Positions 37,700-46,981 of a stretch of 64,000 bases of DNA are shown piece after piece (position 1 is the stretch's first letter; each line of letters starts with the position of its first letter). This DNA is from Vibrio qingdaonensis (GTDB taxonomy: Bacteria; Pseudomonadota; Gammaproteobacteria; Enterobacterales; Vibrionaceae), in NCBI RefSeq assembly GCF_026191675.1, contig NZ_JAKRRY010000002.1:248001-312000 (forward strand), given 5' to 3'. The position numbers and the translations under genes are program-made. Under the pieces are notes generated by a model. That model did not search any database. It saw only the letters and a list, made by a program, of their open reading frames with translations, and was not told the DNA's origin.

Positions 37700-38416
37700 A
37701 TGTTTACTGGAATTATCCAATCTGTGGCTATCATCGAAAAAATCACGGATTTAAATGGCATTCGTACGTTCGAGATTAACTTTCCAGCGGGTTTTTGTGT
37801 TGGTCTTGAAATTGGCGCAAGTGTCGCGGTAGATGGTGTCTGCTTGACCGTGACGGAGCTCGTTGATGAAAACCGCGCTTTGTTCGATGTTATGCTGCAA
37901 AGCTTGCTAATTACGACTCTGAGTGACTTCAAACAAGGCCAGCGTATCAATGTCGAGCGAGCGGCTAAGGATGGCGCAGAAATTGGTGGGCATCCATTGT
38001 CTGGGCATGTCGACTTTAAAACGACACTGGTCGATATTCTTCAGCAAGAAGATAACTATCGAATTCGATTCTCTTTGCCAAAAGAGTGGAAGCCTTACGT
38101 GTTCCCTAAGGGATATATTGCGATTAACGGCGCGAGCTTGACGGTATCTGAAGTGGATAAGGAGCAAAGCTGGTTTGATGTCTGGTTGATTCCTGAAACG
38201 CTGCGGATGACGACCTTTGGGCATAAAGGTGCTAGCGACTATGTTAATATCGAAATTGAGCGAGGCACGCAAGTCGTTGTAGATACAGTGCGAGATACCA
38301 TTAAAGAAACACTGGGTCCTCTGTTACCGATGTTTGAAAAGTTTCTCGAGCAGCACGGGGCGAATATTGATGTAATTGGCCAGGAAACGACTCGTCATCT
38401 TTCTGACAAGAAGTAA
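37700..38416 (+). CDS. ribE: Riboflavin synthase alpha-subunit family protein
   Basis: Tandem lumazine-binding (double beta-barrel) protein of 238 residues starting MFTGII with GGAG 5 bases before. Barrel 1 holds VDGVCLTVTE and GGHPLSGHVD; barrel 2 holds INGASLTVSE and PETLRMTTFG. The barrel-1 counterpart of the conserved E-T-L-R-x-T-x-L-G motif has become QSLLITTLS, losing Glu and Arg. It is about 25-30 residues longer than E. coli riboflavin synthase, at the C-terminus. It is not in a rib operon. Either a true riboflavin synthase or a diverged lumazine-binding paralogue. Confidence 0.85.
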   Translation: MFTGIIQSVAIIEKITDLNGIRTFEINFPAGFCVGLEIGASVAVDGVCLTVTELVDENRALFDVMLQSLLITTLSDFKQGQRINVERAAKDGAEIGGHPLSGHVDFKTTLVDILQQEDNYRIRFSLPKEWKPYVFPKGYIAINGASLTVSEVDKEQSWFDVWLIPETLRMTTFGHKGASDYVNIEIERGTQVVVDTVRDTIKETLGPLLPMFEKFLEQHGANIDVIGQETTRHLSDKK

Positions 38417-38584
38417 ACGATGGGTTGTCGTTAGATGATGGCGCCGTGAACCATGGTTGCGGCGCTTATTCCACAGGTTTCATTTCACCATAATATCGAA
38501 TGTTCCATAGGTAAAAAACATTGCGATGCTAATGAGTTTTATGTTATTTTTCCGCGCAATCTCGGAGTGATTCTGGGGGATACG

Positions 38585-38696
38585 CGTTACTATCGCTTAT
38601 ACAGTGATGTGACGTAGGGTAGGTACTGATTATTCGAATAATCAGTAGACGGGATACTGTTGTCGCCAAGCGGCATGTTTAAGGGAAACCCAACAT
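38585..38696 (+). ncRNA. Structured leader RNA of diaminobutyrate operon (DABA-DC-AT candidate)
   Basis: Three consecutive hairpins lie in the 528-base gap before the diaminobutyrate gene. H1 is CGTTAC-T-ATCGC / GTGAT-GTGACG with loop TTATACA (38585-38614). H2 is a perfect 24-bp palindrome (38624-38647). H3 is ATGTT-TAA-GGG / CCC-AACAT with loop AAA (38675-38696), preceded by GCC-AAGC-GGC. A candidate cis-regulatory motif named DABA-DC-AT has been reported upstream of such genes in Vibrio. Placement and target gene fit, but I could not compare to its covariance model. Remaining bases to 38944 hold a possible short ORF and a 15-bp repeat. Confidence 0.6.
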
Positions 38697-38747
38697 TGAA
38701 ACTTATTAACTCTCACGTTCTTACTAGCATCGTATCTCTACGTTGCC

Positions 38748-38777
38748 TATTTCCTAACTGTATATTTCCTAACTGTA
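38748..38777 (+). repeat. Perfect 15-bp tandem duplication in leader
   Basis: TATTTCCTAACTGTA occurs twice head to tail. It lies in a possible 38-codon upstream ORF (TTG at 38696 to TGA at 38812), where it would encode a repeated F-P-N-C-I. That ORF is not called as a gene. Confidence 0.7.
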
Positions 38778-38944
38778 TTGTGCGCGCAAAAAGCCACATT
38801 ACCGAGCCTTGATCTTAATTAGCTAATACCCGTCTAAACCGAATATTCCGTTTAGCGCTTTGTCACATCTGTCGTTTCAGATGGGGCGTATTTTGCTATC
38901 TATTTTACAGGGTTCTCGCCCCGCATAAACTCTAGGTTACAGAA

Positions 38945-41848
38945 ATGAGTACAGCATTCGATATCGAATCTACACCCTTTGCCGAGGCTATTTCGGCGAC
39001 TATTCCGCAGGTTAACGGAATTTATGATCTTACGCCCGACCAACTGCTGTTGGAACAAGCTGAGCATGAATCTAACGTCCGCTCATACCCAAGGCGTCTT
39101 CCCATTGCGATTAAGCATGCCTATGGCGCATTGGTTGAAGATACTCGAGGGCAAGTTTTTCTCGATTGTTTAGCTGGAGCCGGCACTCTGGCTATGGGGT
39201 ATAATCACCCTGAAATCAATCAAGCGTTAAAGGCTCAACTTGATTCGGGTTTACCTTATCAAACACTGGATATCACAACGTCGGCGAAAGAGTTGTTTAT
39301 TCAGCGTGTTAAAGCTTTTCTTCCCATTGAGTTTTCCAACAATTCGGTGATTCAATTTTGTGGGCCCTCTGGCGCAGATGCTGTTGAAGCGGCCATCAAA
39401 TTAGCAAAGCAAACAACGGGTCGAAACACCATGTTTGCTTTCCGAGGCGCTTATCATGGCATGACCAACGGCACGATGGGAATGATGGGCAATTTGGGCA
39501 CCAAAGCACGTCGTACCGGGCTGATGTCTGACGTGCATTTCATGCCATTTCCCTATGATTTACGATGCCCATTTGGTCTTGGTGGCGATGCGGGTGCTAA
39601 ACAGAGTATTCGTTATATTGAGCGCCTGCTTAATGATGACGAAGCGGGCATCATGAAACCTGCCGCTATGATCGTCGAGCCGGTGCAGGGGGAAGGTGGC
39701 GTTATTCCTGCTCCAGCGTTTTGGCTGAAAGAACTAAGACGTATCTGCGATGAACACAACATATTATTGATTTTAGATGAAATCCAATGTGGTGTCGGTA
39801 AATCAGGCTATCGCTTTGCGTTTGAAGAGTCGGGGATTTCACCTGATATTTTGTGTTTATCTAAGGCAATCGGTGGCGGGTTGCCCATGTCACTGTTGGT
39901 CTTTGACAAGGCTATAGATACCTGGCAAGCCGGCGAGCATACCGGAACGTTTCGTGGCAACCAATTAGCCATGGTTTCTGGCGCAAAAGCGTTAGAAATT
40001 ATTGAACGTGACAATCTTGTTGAACATGCCAACGTGGCTGGTGCCTATTTGCGTTTAGGATTAGAGCGAATTCAGAGCCGTGTTAATTGTATCGCCCAAG
40101 TGCGTGGGATGGGGCTGATGCTGGGCTTTGAAGTGATGAAGCCGACAGGAGAGAAAAACAAATTTGGTGAACCTCTTGCTGATGGTGAGTTAACGCTAGC
40201 CATTCAACGAGCCGCGTTAGAACGAGGATTAATGGTAGAGAAAGGCGGACGTGATGGGTCTGTCATCCGTTTGTTACCACCACTGATAATTTCCTACGAG
40301 CAGATTGATTTTGCCTTACGTGTGCTTGAGGAAGCGATTATTGTTGCAGGTGGTGGAGAAAAAACACCACAAGATGCCAAGCGCTTGGAATGGGAAAAAC
40401 ACTTTATCCATACTGGCGTAAATGGTAGCAACGAGTTCTCACAGGTTATGAACCACACCACTCAAGCAATGAAAGAGGTGCTTGAACAAACCCAAGCACC
40501 CTATTCTGCTCTTGACCCAAAGCAACTTGAAGCGGCTATTCATGCCGTAAATTTGGATCGTAATCATCACAGTTTACAGAGCGTTGTGGACAGCACCGCT
40601 GATCTTGTTGCTAAAAACGCCATTTTTACCCAGCACCCTCATTGCATCGCCCATCTTCACACGCCACCACTCATGCCCGCGATTGCCGCAGAAGCCATTA
40701 TTGCTGTCTTGAATCAATCAATGGATTCTTGGGACCAGGCTTCTTCTGCGACGTATGTAGAGCAGAAAGTGCTGAACTGGTTGTGTGAGCGCTATGAGTT
40801 AGGGACGCAGGCGGATGGTGTTTTCACTAGCGGCGGCACACAGAGCAATTTAATGGGCCTGCTGCTAGCGAGAGATCGTATTGCTGATATTACCACTCGT
40901 CACTCTATCCAAAAGCAAGGCTTGCCAAGCTACGCCGATAAATTGCGTATTGTGTGCTCTGATAAATCGCATTTTACCGTGCAAAAGTCTGCATCACTGC
41001 TCGGGCTCGGTGAGAGCGCTGTACATTGTGTTGCAACCAATGAAGACGGCACCATTCAGCTAGAGGCATTGCATGCCGATATTTTGTCATTGCAACAGCA
41101 AGGGTTAATACCCTTTGCTTTAGTGGGTACCGCAGGCACGACAGACCACGGCGCTATCGATGACCTCAATGAACTCGCCGTTGTTGCCAATGTTCATAAT
41201 ATGTGGTTCCACGTCGACAGTGCGTACGGTGGGGCATTGATCCTTGGGCGTCATAAAACCAAATTGCAGGGTATCGAAAAAGCGGACTCTGTCAGCGTAG
41301 ATTTTCATAAGTTGTTCTATCAAACAATCAGTTGTGGTTCATTGCTGATAAAAGACAGAAGCAATTTTAAGTACCTGTTGCATCATGCTGACTATCTTAA
41401 TCGAGAGCATGATGAACTGCCGAACTTAGTCGATAAATCGATTGCGACTACTAAACGCTTTGACGCGTTAAAGGTCTTTATGACGATGCAAAGTGTGGGG
41501 CCGGATGCGTTGGGTAGTATGGTCGACCATCTCATTGAGCAAACTCAGGATGTCGCCAAGCTTGTTAGCGAGCATAGTCACTTTGAGTTACTTGCAACAC
41601 CTTCGCTTTCAACCGTGCTGTTCCGAGCGACACATCTTCAAACGGAAGCGCTAGATAAGCTCAATCAAAAAATTAGACTAGAAGCGCTGACCCAAGGGGT
41701 TGCGGTTTTAGGCGAGACCGTTGTGAAAGGGCACTCTGCTTTAAAATTCACAATTCTTAATCCTTGTTTAACGCTTTCGCATTTTGAAACGTTACTGAAC
41801 AATATTCATCAATTAGCCCTAGAGCTAGTAGCAAAGGAAAACAAATAA
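38945..41848 (+). CDS. Fused 2,4-diaminobutyrate aminotransferase / decarboxylase
   Basis: Bifunctional PLP protein of 967 residues making 1,3-diaminopropane for norspermidine. Residues about 30-470 are a class III aminotransferase (GPSGADAVEAA, ILDEIQCGVGKSG, PLP Lys307 in LSKAIGGG). Residues about 490-967 are a group II decarboxylase (TSGGTQSNLMGLL, HVDSAYGG, PLP Lys789 in VDFHKLF). It converts aspartate semialdehyde to diaminobutyrate and then to diaminopropane. First gene of the norspermidine operon; its stop overlaps the next start (TAATG). Confidence 0.95.
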   Translation: MSTAFDIESTPFAEAISATIPQVNGIYDLTPDQLLLEQAEHESNVRSYPRRLPIAIKHAYGALVEDTRGQVFLDCLAGAGTLAMGYNHPEINQALKAQLDSGLPYQTLDITTSAKELFIQRVKAFLPIEFSNNSVIQFCGPSGADAVEAAIKLAKQTTGRNTMFAFRGAYHGMTNGTMGMMGNLGTKARRTGLMSDVHFMPFPYDLRCPFGLGGDAGAKQSIRYIERLLNDDEAGIMKPAAMIVEPVQGEGGVIPAPAFWLKELRRICDEHNILLILDEIQCGVGKSGYRFAFEESGISPDILCLSKAIGGGLPMSLLVFDKAIDTWQAGEHTGTFRGNQLAMVSGAKALEIIERDNLVEHANVAGAYLRLGLERIQSRVNCIAQVRGMGLMLGFEVMKPTGEKNKFGEPLADGELTLAIQRAALERGLMVEKGGRDGSVIRLLPPLIISYEQIDFALRVLEEAIIVAGGGEKTPQDAKRLEWEKHFIHTGVNGSNEFSQVMNHTTQAMKEVLEQTQAPYSALDPKQLEAAIHAVNLDRNHHSLQSVVDSTADLVAKNAIFTQHPHCIAHLHTPPLMPAIAAEAIIAVLNQSMDSWDQASSATYVEQKVLNWLCERYELGTQADGVFTSGGTQSNLMGLLLARDRIADITTRHSIQKQGLPSYADKLRIVCSDKSHFTVQKSASLLGLGESAVHCVATNEDGTIQLEALHADILSLQQQGLIPFALVGTAGTTDHGAIDDLNELAVVANVHNMWFHVDSAYGGALILGRHKTKLQGIEKADSVSVDFHKLFYQTISCGSLLIKDRSNFKYLLHHADYLNREHDELPNLVDKSIATTKRFDALKVFMTMQSVGPDALGSMVDHLIEQTQDVAKLVSEHSHFELLATPSLSTVLFRATHLQTEALDKLNQKIRLEALTQGVAVLGETVVKGHSALKFTILNPCLTLSHFETLLNNIHQLALELVAKENK

Positions 41849-43092
41849 TGGCAGTTTTACAAATCGGTGCAGGTGGCGTTGGTTGGGTTATCGCACATAA
41901 AGCGGCGCAAAATAATCAAGTATTGGGTGATATTACGATTGCATCACGCACCGTCGCTAAATGTGAAAAAATTATCGAATCCATCAAGGGCAAAAACAAC
42001 CTTCAAGATCCAACTAAGTGCCTGCAAGCGCGTTCGGTCAATGCGGATGATGTAGACGCTTTGGTCACGCTTATCAAAGAAGTTCAACCAGATCTTGTCA
42101 TCAATGCTGGCCCTCCATGGGTAAACATTGCCATCATGGAAGCGTGTCTGCAAGCGAAAGTGTCTTACCTTGATACCTCAGTTGCCGTTGATCTTTGCTC
42201 TGAAGGTCAGCAAGTGCCACAAGCTTATGATTGGCAATGGGGCTTTCGCGACAAATTCAAGGACGCGGGCATTACCGGCATCTTGGGCGCTGGATTCGAT
42301 CCTGGCGTGGTGAGTGTTTTTGCTGCGTATGCGGTTAAGCATTTGTTTGATGAGATCGACACGATTGATGTTATGGATGTTAATGCTGGCGATCACGGTA
42401 AGAAATTTGCGACTAACTTTGATCCAGAAACCAATATGTTAGAGATTCAAGGTGACTCTTTTTATTGGGAAAATGGTGAGTGGAAGCAAGTGGGCTGCCA
42501 TTCTCGCATGCTAGAGTTTGACTTCCCGCTTGTGGGTAAGCATAAAGTGTACTCAATGGCGCACGATGAAGTACGCTCTATGCAAGAATTCATCCCTGCT
42601 AAACGTATCGAATTTTGGATGGGCTTTGGTGACAGCTACTTAAACTACTTTAATTGCATGCGTGATATTGGTTTGTTGAGCCCTGATCCTGTCACGCTGC
42701 ACGACGGTACCGAAGTACACCCATTGCACGTTCTTAAAGCCTTATTGCCTGATCCAACCTCTCTTGCTCCAGGGTATACGGGTAAAACCTGTATTGGTAC
42801 TTGGGTTCAGGGTACGAAAGACGGTCAGCCTCGTAGCGTATTTATTTATAACAATGCGGATCATGAAGTGGCGTATGAAGATGTTGAGCACCAAGCTATT
42901 TCTTATACGACAGGCGTTCCAGCCATTACCGCTGCACTGCAGTACTTCCGTGGTGAGTGGGCTGACGCGGGTGTGTTTAATATGGAACAGTTGAACCCTG
43001 ATCCATTCCTCGCGACGATGCCAGAGATTGGTTTAGATTGGCATGTTCAAGAACTTGAAGTGGGTCAGCCTGACATTCAAGTTTTAAAGTAG
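41848..43092 (+). CDS. Carboxynorspermidine synthase (dehydrogenase)
   Basis: Saccharopine-dehydrogenase-fold enzyme of 414 residues that reductively condenses diaminopropane with aspartate semialdehyde to carboxynorspermidine. The N-terminal QIGAGGVGWVIAHKA is the NADPH-binding Rossmann motif; VINAGPPW and GAGFDPGV are family signatures. One-base overlap with the preceding fusion gene. A hairpin separates it from nspC. Confidence 0.95.
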   Translation: MAVLQIGAGGVGWVIAHKAAQNNQVLGDITIASRTVAKCEKIIESIKGKNNLQDPTKCLQARSVNADDVDALVTLIKEVQPDLVINAGPPWVNIAIMEACLQAKVSYLDTSVAVDLCSEGQQVPQAYDWQWGFRDKFKDAGITGILGAGFDPGVVSVFAAYAVKHLFDEIDTIDVMDVNAGDHGKKFATNFDPETNMLEIQGDSFYWENGEWKQVGCHSRMLEFDFPLVGKHKVYSMAHDEVRSMQEFIPAKRIEFWMGFGDSYLNYFNCMRDIGLLSPDPVTLHDGTEVHPLHVLKALLPDPTSLAPGYTGKTCIGTWVQGTKDGQPRSVFIYNNADHEVAYEDVEHQAISYTTGVPAITAALQYFRGEWADAGVFNMEQLNPDPFLATMPEIGLDWHVQELEVGQPDIQVLK

Positions 43093-43118
43093 TAGACAGC
43101 AGCAAGGTAAGTCAATCC

Positions 43119-43143
43119 AAGCCGGTGTATTGTTCACCGGCTT
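43119..43143 (+). other. Hairpin between carboxynorspermidine synthase gene and nspC
   Basis: Perfect 9-bp stem AAGCCGGTG / CACCGGCTT with loop TATTGTT, extendable with TCCA / TGGA. The T-run after it is poor, so it may reduce rather than end transcription into nspC. Confidence 0.6.
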
Positions 43144-43170
43144 TGTTGGATCTTTATGAGTGATAAAATC

Positions 43171-44304
43171 ATGCAAAATAGCGAATTAAAAACGCCTTAT
43201 TTTATGATCAATGAAGAAAAATTGATCGCCAATTTAGAGAAGGCAAAACAACTTAAAGCGTGTTCTGGCGTTAAATTAGTACTGGCACTAAAGTGTTTTT
43301 CTACTTGGGGCGTTTTTGATGTCATCAAGCCTTATCTTGACGGCACAACAAGCAGTGGGCCGTATGAGGTTAGACTTGGTCACGAAACATTTGGTGGCGA
43401 GACGCATGCCTACAGCGTAGGTTACACCGAAGATGATGTGAAAGAAGTGGCTGGGCTTTGCGACAAACTGATTTTTAACTCACAGTCTCAGCTGTCGGCA
43501 CATCGCCATTTGGTGGAAGGAAAAGCTTCCATTGGCTTGCGACTAAACCCAGGTGTGAGCTATGCCGGACAAGACTTAGCGAATCCAGCAAGGGAATTCT
43601 CTCGCTTAGGCGTACAAGCGGATCATCTTGACCCGACCGTTTTTGACACGATCGATGGTGTGATGTTTCACATGAACTGTGAAAACAAAGATGTTGATGC
43701 GTTTATAACGTTATTAGATGCCATTTCGACGCAGTTTGGCGAGCAGTTAGACAAGTTAGATTGGGTCAGTCTAGGCGGGGGCGTCTTTTTCACATGGCCT
43801 GGTTATGATATTGACAAGTTGGGACAGGCGCTAAAACAGTTTGCCGAAAAGCATGGAGTTCAACTTTACCTAGAACCCGGCGAAGCGATCATTACCAAGA
43901 CGACAGATTTGGTTGTCACCGTGGTCGATATTGTTGAGAACGGCATGAAAACGGCCATTGTGAACTCTGCGACAGAAGCACATCGATTGGATACCTTGAT
44001 CTACAACGAACCAGCTTCAATTCGCGAAGCGAGCGATAACGGCTCACATGAATATGTTATCGGCTCATGCTCTTGTTTGGCAGGAGACCAGTTTTGTGTC
44101 ACGCAGTTTGAGCACCCGCTAGCGATTGGTCAGCAATTGCATATTGAAGACAGCGCGGGTTATACCATGGTGAAATTAAACTGGTTTAATGGCTTAAAAA
44201 TGCCAGCGATATTCTGTCAACGAGTGGATGGGCGAATTCAAACGCTTAATGAATTTGGCTATGACGATTTTAAGCGCTCACTGTCTCAGTGGCCGATTGA
44301 TTAG
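43171..44304 (+). CDS. nspC: Carboxynorspermidine decarboxylase
   Basis: Fold-type III (alanine racemase-like) PLP decarboxylase of 377 residues producing norspermidine. PLP Lys41 is in [35 protein letters not shown] and the catalytic-Cys region GSCSCLAGD are typical. Homologues start at [11 protein letters not shown] (43171); an upstream ATG at 43156 is possible. Norspermidine and NspC influence Vibrio biofilm formation through the NspS/MbaA pathway, tying it to the exopolysaccharide locus. Confidence 0.96.
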   Translation: MQNSELKTPYFMINEEKLIANLEKAKQLKACSGVKLVLALKCFSTWGVFDVIKPYLDGTTSSGPYEVRLGHETFGGETHAYSVGYTEDDVKEVAGLCDKLIFNSQSQLSAHRHLVEGKASIGLRLNPGVSYAGQDLANPAREFSRLGVQADHLDPTVFDTIDGVMFHMNCENKDVDAFITLLDAISTQFGEQLDKLDWVSLGGGVFFTWPGYDIDKLGQALKQFAEKHGVQLYLEPGEAIITKTTDLVVTVVDIVENGMKTAIVNSATEAHRLDTLIYNEPASIREASDNGSHEYVIGSCSCLAGDQFCVTQFEHPLAIGQQLHIEDSAGYTMVKLNWFNGLKMPAIFCQRVDGRIQTLNEFGYDDFKRSLSQWPID

Positions 44305-44365
44305 TCATAATAATCTGCCTTGACGAATGAGAGGCGACCAATCAAACTGCGAGCCAAAAATAGAG

Positions 44366-44401
44366 ACGCGATTCTCATTCACCACGGTGAGAGAATCGCG
44401 T
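44366..44401. other. Long hairpin upstream of second cyclophilin
   Basis: Outer arms ACGCGATTCTC / GAGAATCGCGT and inner arms TCACC / GGTGA around AC, with only a 2-base bulge: a 16-bp stem. No T-run on the plus strand; a short TTTTT follows on the minus strand. Could be a terminator for nspC read-through, an operator or an RNA element. Confidence 0.6.
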
Positions 44402-44431
44402 AGCAACTGAAACATAAATTAAGTGATGACT

Positions 44432-44923
44432 ATGGTAATTATTTCCACCAACTTCGGCGATATTGAAATTGAAGTGAATCTTGAAAAAGCACCAGTGAGT
44501 GCGAAAAACTTCCTCAAGTACTGTCAGGATGGCTTTTATGAAGGTACGATCTTTCATCGCGTCATCGATGGCTTTATGATTCAAGGAGGAGGTTTGGATG
44601 AGAACATGACAGAAAAGCCGACTCGTGCCCCTATCGTCAATGAAGCGAATCGTGGTTTAAAAAACACTATCGGTACCATTGCGATGGCAAGAACGGATGC
44701 GCCTCATTCAGCAACGGCTCAGTTTTTTATTAACCTGGATGATAATGACTTTTTAGATCACACCGCGACCACGAATAATGGTTGGGGGTACGCCGTGTTT
44801 GGTAAAGTCAGCGCTGGTATGGAAGTGGTGAGCGCGATTGGTAAAGCCTCTACCACGTCAAAGCTAGGGCATGATGATGTGCCCAATGATGCGATTATTA
44901 TTCAACGTGTGACGGTTCAGTAA
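44432..44923 (+). CDS. Cyclophilin-type peptidyl-prolyl isomerase, second copy
   Basis: Cytoplasmic cyclophilin of 163 residues, paralogue of ppiB at 9282. It shares [14 protein letters not shown] and [13 protein letters not shown]. The start is taken at the third possible codon (44432) to match PpiB; GTG 44423 and ATG 44426 are upstream in frame. It is followed by a weak hairpin GAGAGTGA / TCACTCTC (45004-45026). Confidence 0.92.
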   Translation: MVIISTNFGDIEIEVNLEKAPVSAKNFLKYCQDGFYEGTIFHRVIDGFMIQGGGLDENMTEKPTRAPIVNEANRGLKNTIGTIAMARTDAPHSATAQFFINLDDNDFLDHTATTNNGWGYAVFGKVSAGMEVVSAIGKASTTSKLGHDDVPNDAIIIQRVTVQ

Positions 44924-45169
44924 TTAAAGCCAATTAACGACACACATCGCTGCTTACGTTATTTAGCTCCTGTGTTAATAAATCAAGCAGCGGTTGAGAG
45001 TCGAGAGTGAGTTCACGTCACTCTCATTATTAAGCTGCACTGCCACCCTATCATCCTGCACCACGAACCCAAACTATGCTTGATAATGTCGACAGTTTCG
45101 ATACGTGGGCGGATTCAAGTGGTGAGCATCAATGAAATGCCCGGTAGGCCAGTTAACTAAGTGGCCAGT

Positions 45170-45844
45170 CTAGTTAGTTAGTGCTGCTACTAAGGCTTTG
45201 CCTACCGCATGTGCGCTGGTTGGGTTTTGACCGGTAATCACTCGCTCATCGGTGAGAACGAGTTCGTGCCACGGTTGCACTTTATTGAAACGTGCTGCGT
45301 TACGCGCTAGCGCTTCTTCAAGTAGGAATGGGATATTATCAATAGTACCGAAATCCACTTCTTCTTCACGAGTAAATCCAGTGACAGATTTTGACGCGAG
45401 CAGTTTCTCACCATTGCTCAATGTAATAGGTAATAGCGCCGCTGGACCATGACAAACGGCAGCAATGACGCCACCATCTTCGTAGTGTGTCGCAGCCAAG
45501 CGAGCAAAATCGTCATTGCTAGCAAGATCAGATAGCAAGCCAAATCCGCCAGGATAGAAAATCGCGTCATAGTCTGCGATATTGATTTGATTGACGGGAA
45601 TGGTGTTATTGATACGGTTTTGAAGATCGTCATTGCTTAGCAACGCCGCATTCACATCATCACCTTCCATGTCAGTACCATAAAGTGGTGCTTTGCCACC
45701 ATGAATGGATGCAATATCGTATTCAAATCCTGCTTCCAGCATGGCATGTAGGGCATGCGTCAACTCAGGGGCAAATGTGCCATTTGCATCTTGAGTTTCA
45801 CCTAGTGTGGCGTGGTTAGTGACGGGTATAAGTACTTTCTTCAT
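45170..45844 (-). CDS. DJ-1/PfpI family protein (type 1 glutamine amidotransferase domain)
   Basis: A 224-residue protein of the DJ-1/PfpI superfamily, Hsp31-like. The nucleophile elbow is AAVCHGPAALL with Cys near 130; YPGGFGLLSDL provides the acidic/Gly motif. Family members are glyoxalases, deglycases or chaperones; the exact activity is not set by sequence. Divergent from the LysR gene at 46002, which probably regulates it. Confidence 0.88.
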   Translation of the reverse strand: MKKVLIPVTNHATLGETQDANGTFAPELTHALHAMLEAGFEYDIASIHGGKAPLYGTDMEGDDVNAALLSNDDLQNRINNTIPVNQINIADYDAIFYPGGFGLLSDLASNDDFARLAATHYEDGGVIAAVCHGPAALLPITLSNGEKLLASKSVTGFTREEEVDFGTIDNIPFLLEEALARNAARFNKVQPWHELVLTDERVITGQNPTSAHAVGKALVAALTN

Positions 45845-45936
45845 TTTCTGTCCCTTTTGATGTTGTTATATGCTTTTGCGGTTGTATGAAGTGTAGTCGC
45901 AAGTCGAGATGAAGATAATATCGATTAATGACAAAA

Positions 45937-45960
45937 TATTATTGCTAAATAGCAATAATA
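45937..45960. promoter_or_regulatory. Perfect 24-bp palindrome between PfpI and LysR genes
   Basis: Arms TATTATTGCTA and TAGCAATAATA around AA. It contains a T-N11-A pattern and lies 42 bases before the LysR start and 93 before the PfpI start, so it is a strong candidate for the LysR operator. Confidence 0.7.
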
Positions 45961-46001
45961 AAGACAGAGTGCCAAATGAATAGAGCCGTGGAGAAAACGA
46001 A

Positions 46002-46898
46002 GTGGATAGTTTTGAAGGGATTAACGAGTTTGTTGCGGTGGCTGAAAGCCAAGGTTTTTCTGCTGCGGCCAAACAGCTAGGGTGTAGTACTAGCCACGTA
46101 AGTCGACAAATCTCAAGATTAGAGGGGCGTTTAGGCACGGCTTTATTTGCCCGTTCTACTCGGCTTGTTAGCTTAACGCAAGCTGGTCAAGCGTATTATC
46201 AGCACTGTAAAGATCTCGTTGTTGGGCTGCAGCAAGCAAACGAACAAATCAGCTCTCAACAAATTCAACTCACCGGTACGTTACGTGTGAGTGCCGCTGG
46301 TGGTTTTGCCGAGCAGTATGTGGCACCAGCATTGATGGAGTTTGCGAAACAGTATCCAGACCTAACCATTGATATGGATTTTAACAGTCGAATGGTTAAC
46401 TTTATTGAAGATGGTATTGATTTTGCGATTCGATACGGCAAGTTATCTGATTCTGGGCTAGTGGCTCGTAAATTACTTGATCGCCCAATGGCAGCTGTCG
46501 CCAGTCCAAGCTATCTGGCGGAACATGGGGAGCCTCAACATCCAGATCAACTTAAGCACCATAGTTGCATCATTTCTAATAATGAACATTGGTCGTTTGA
46601 CCATCCAAAGGAAGTGATCGAGCGTATTCGAGTTCAGGGAAGATGGAAAAGCAACAATGCCAAAGCGGTTATTCAAGCTTGTGAACAAGGGTTAGGGATT
46701 GCTTATATGCCTAATAGCACCTTTGAAGACTCGATTTCACAAGGTCGTTTAGTCCCCATATTGCAACCTTATTGGGGAAAAGGTCTAAGTAGTTGGATTG
46801 TTTATCAAAACAGACGCTTTCTACCGATGCGAGCCCGCTTGGCGATTGACTATCTATTGGCTTACTTTGCTCATTGGCAGGGTGATGAACGATCGTAG
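46002..46898 (+). CDS. LysR-family regulator
   Basis: LysR regulator of 298 residues; HTH at residues 5-60 (FVAVAESQGFSAAAKQLGCSTSHVSRQI) and a CrgA-like substrate-binding domain behind it. Divergent from the DJ-1/PfpI gene with a perfect palindrome between them. Similar regulators in Vibrio control adjacent detoxification genes. Confidence 0.9.
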   Translation: MDSFEGINEFVAVAESQGFSAAAKQLGCSTSHVSRQISRLEGRLGTALFARSTRLVSLTQAGQAYYQHCKDLVVGLQQANEQISSQQIQLTGTLRVSAAGGFAEQYVAPALMEFAKQYPDLTIDMDFNSRMVNFIEDGIDFAIRYGKLSDSGLVARKLLDRPMAAVASPSYLAEHGEPQHPDQLKHHSCIISNNEHWSFDHPKEVIERIRVQGRWKSNNAKAVIQACEQGLGIAYMPNSTFEDSISQGRLVPILQPYWGKGLSSWIVYQNRRFLPMRARLAIDYLLAYFAHWQGDERS

Positions 46899-46981
46899 TC
46901 TCGTTTTATCATGATAAAAGTGCATTTTGGCTAACTCAGTGCATGACATCACGCTGTTAGTTAGCCAACGCATTAATATTA

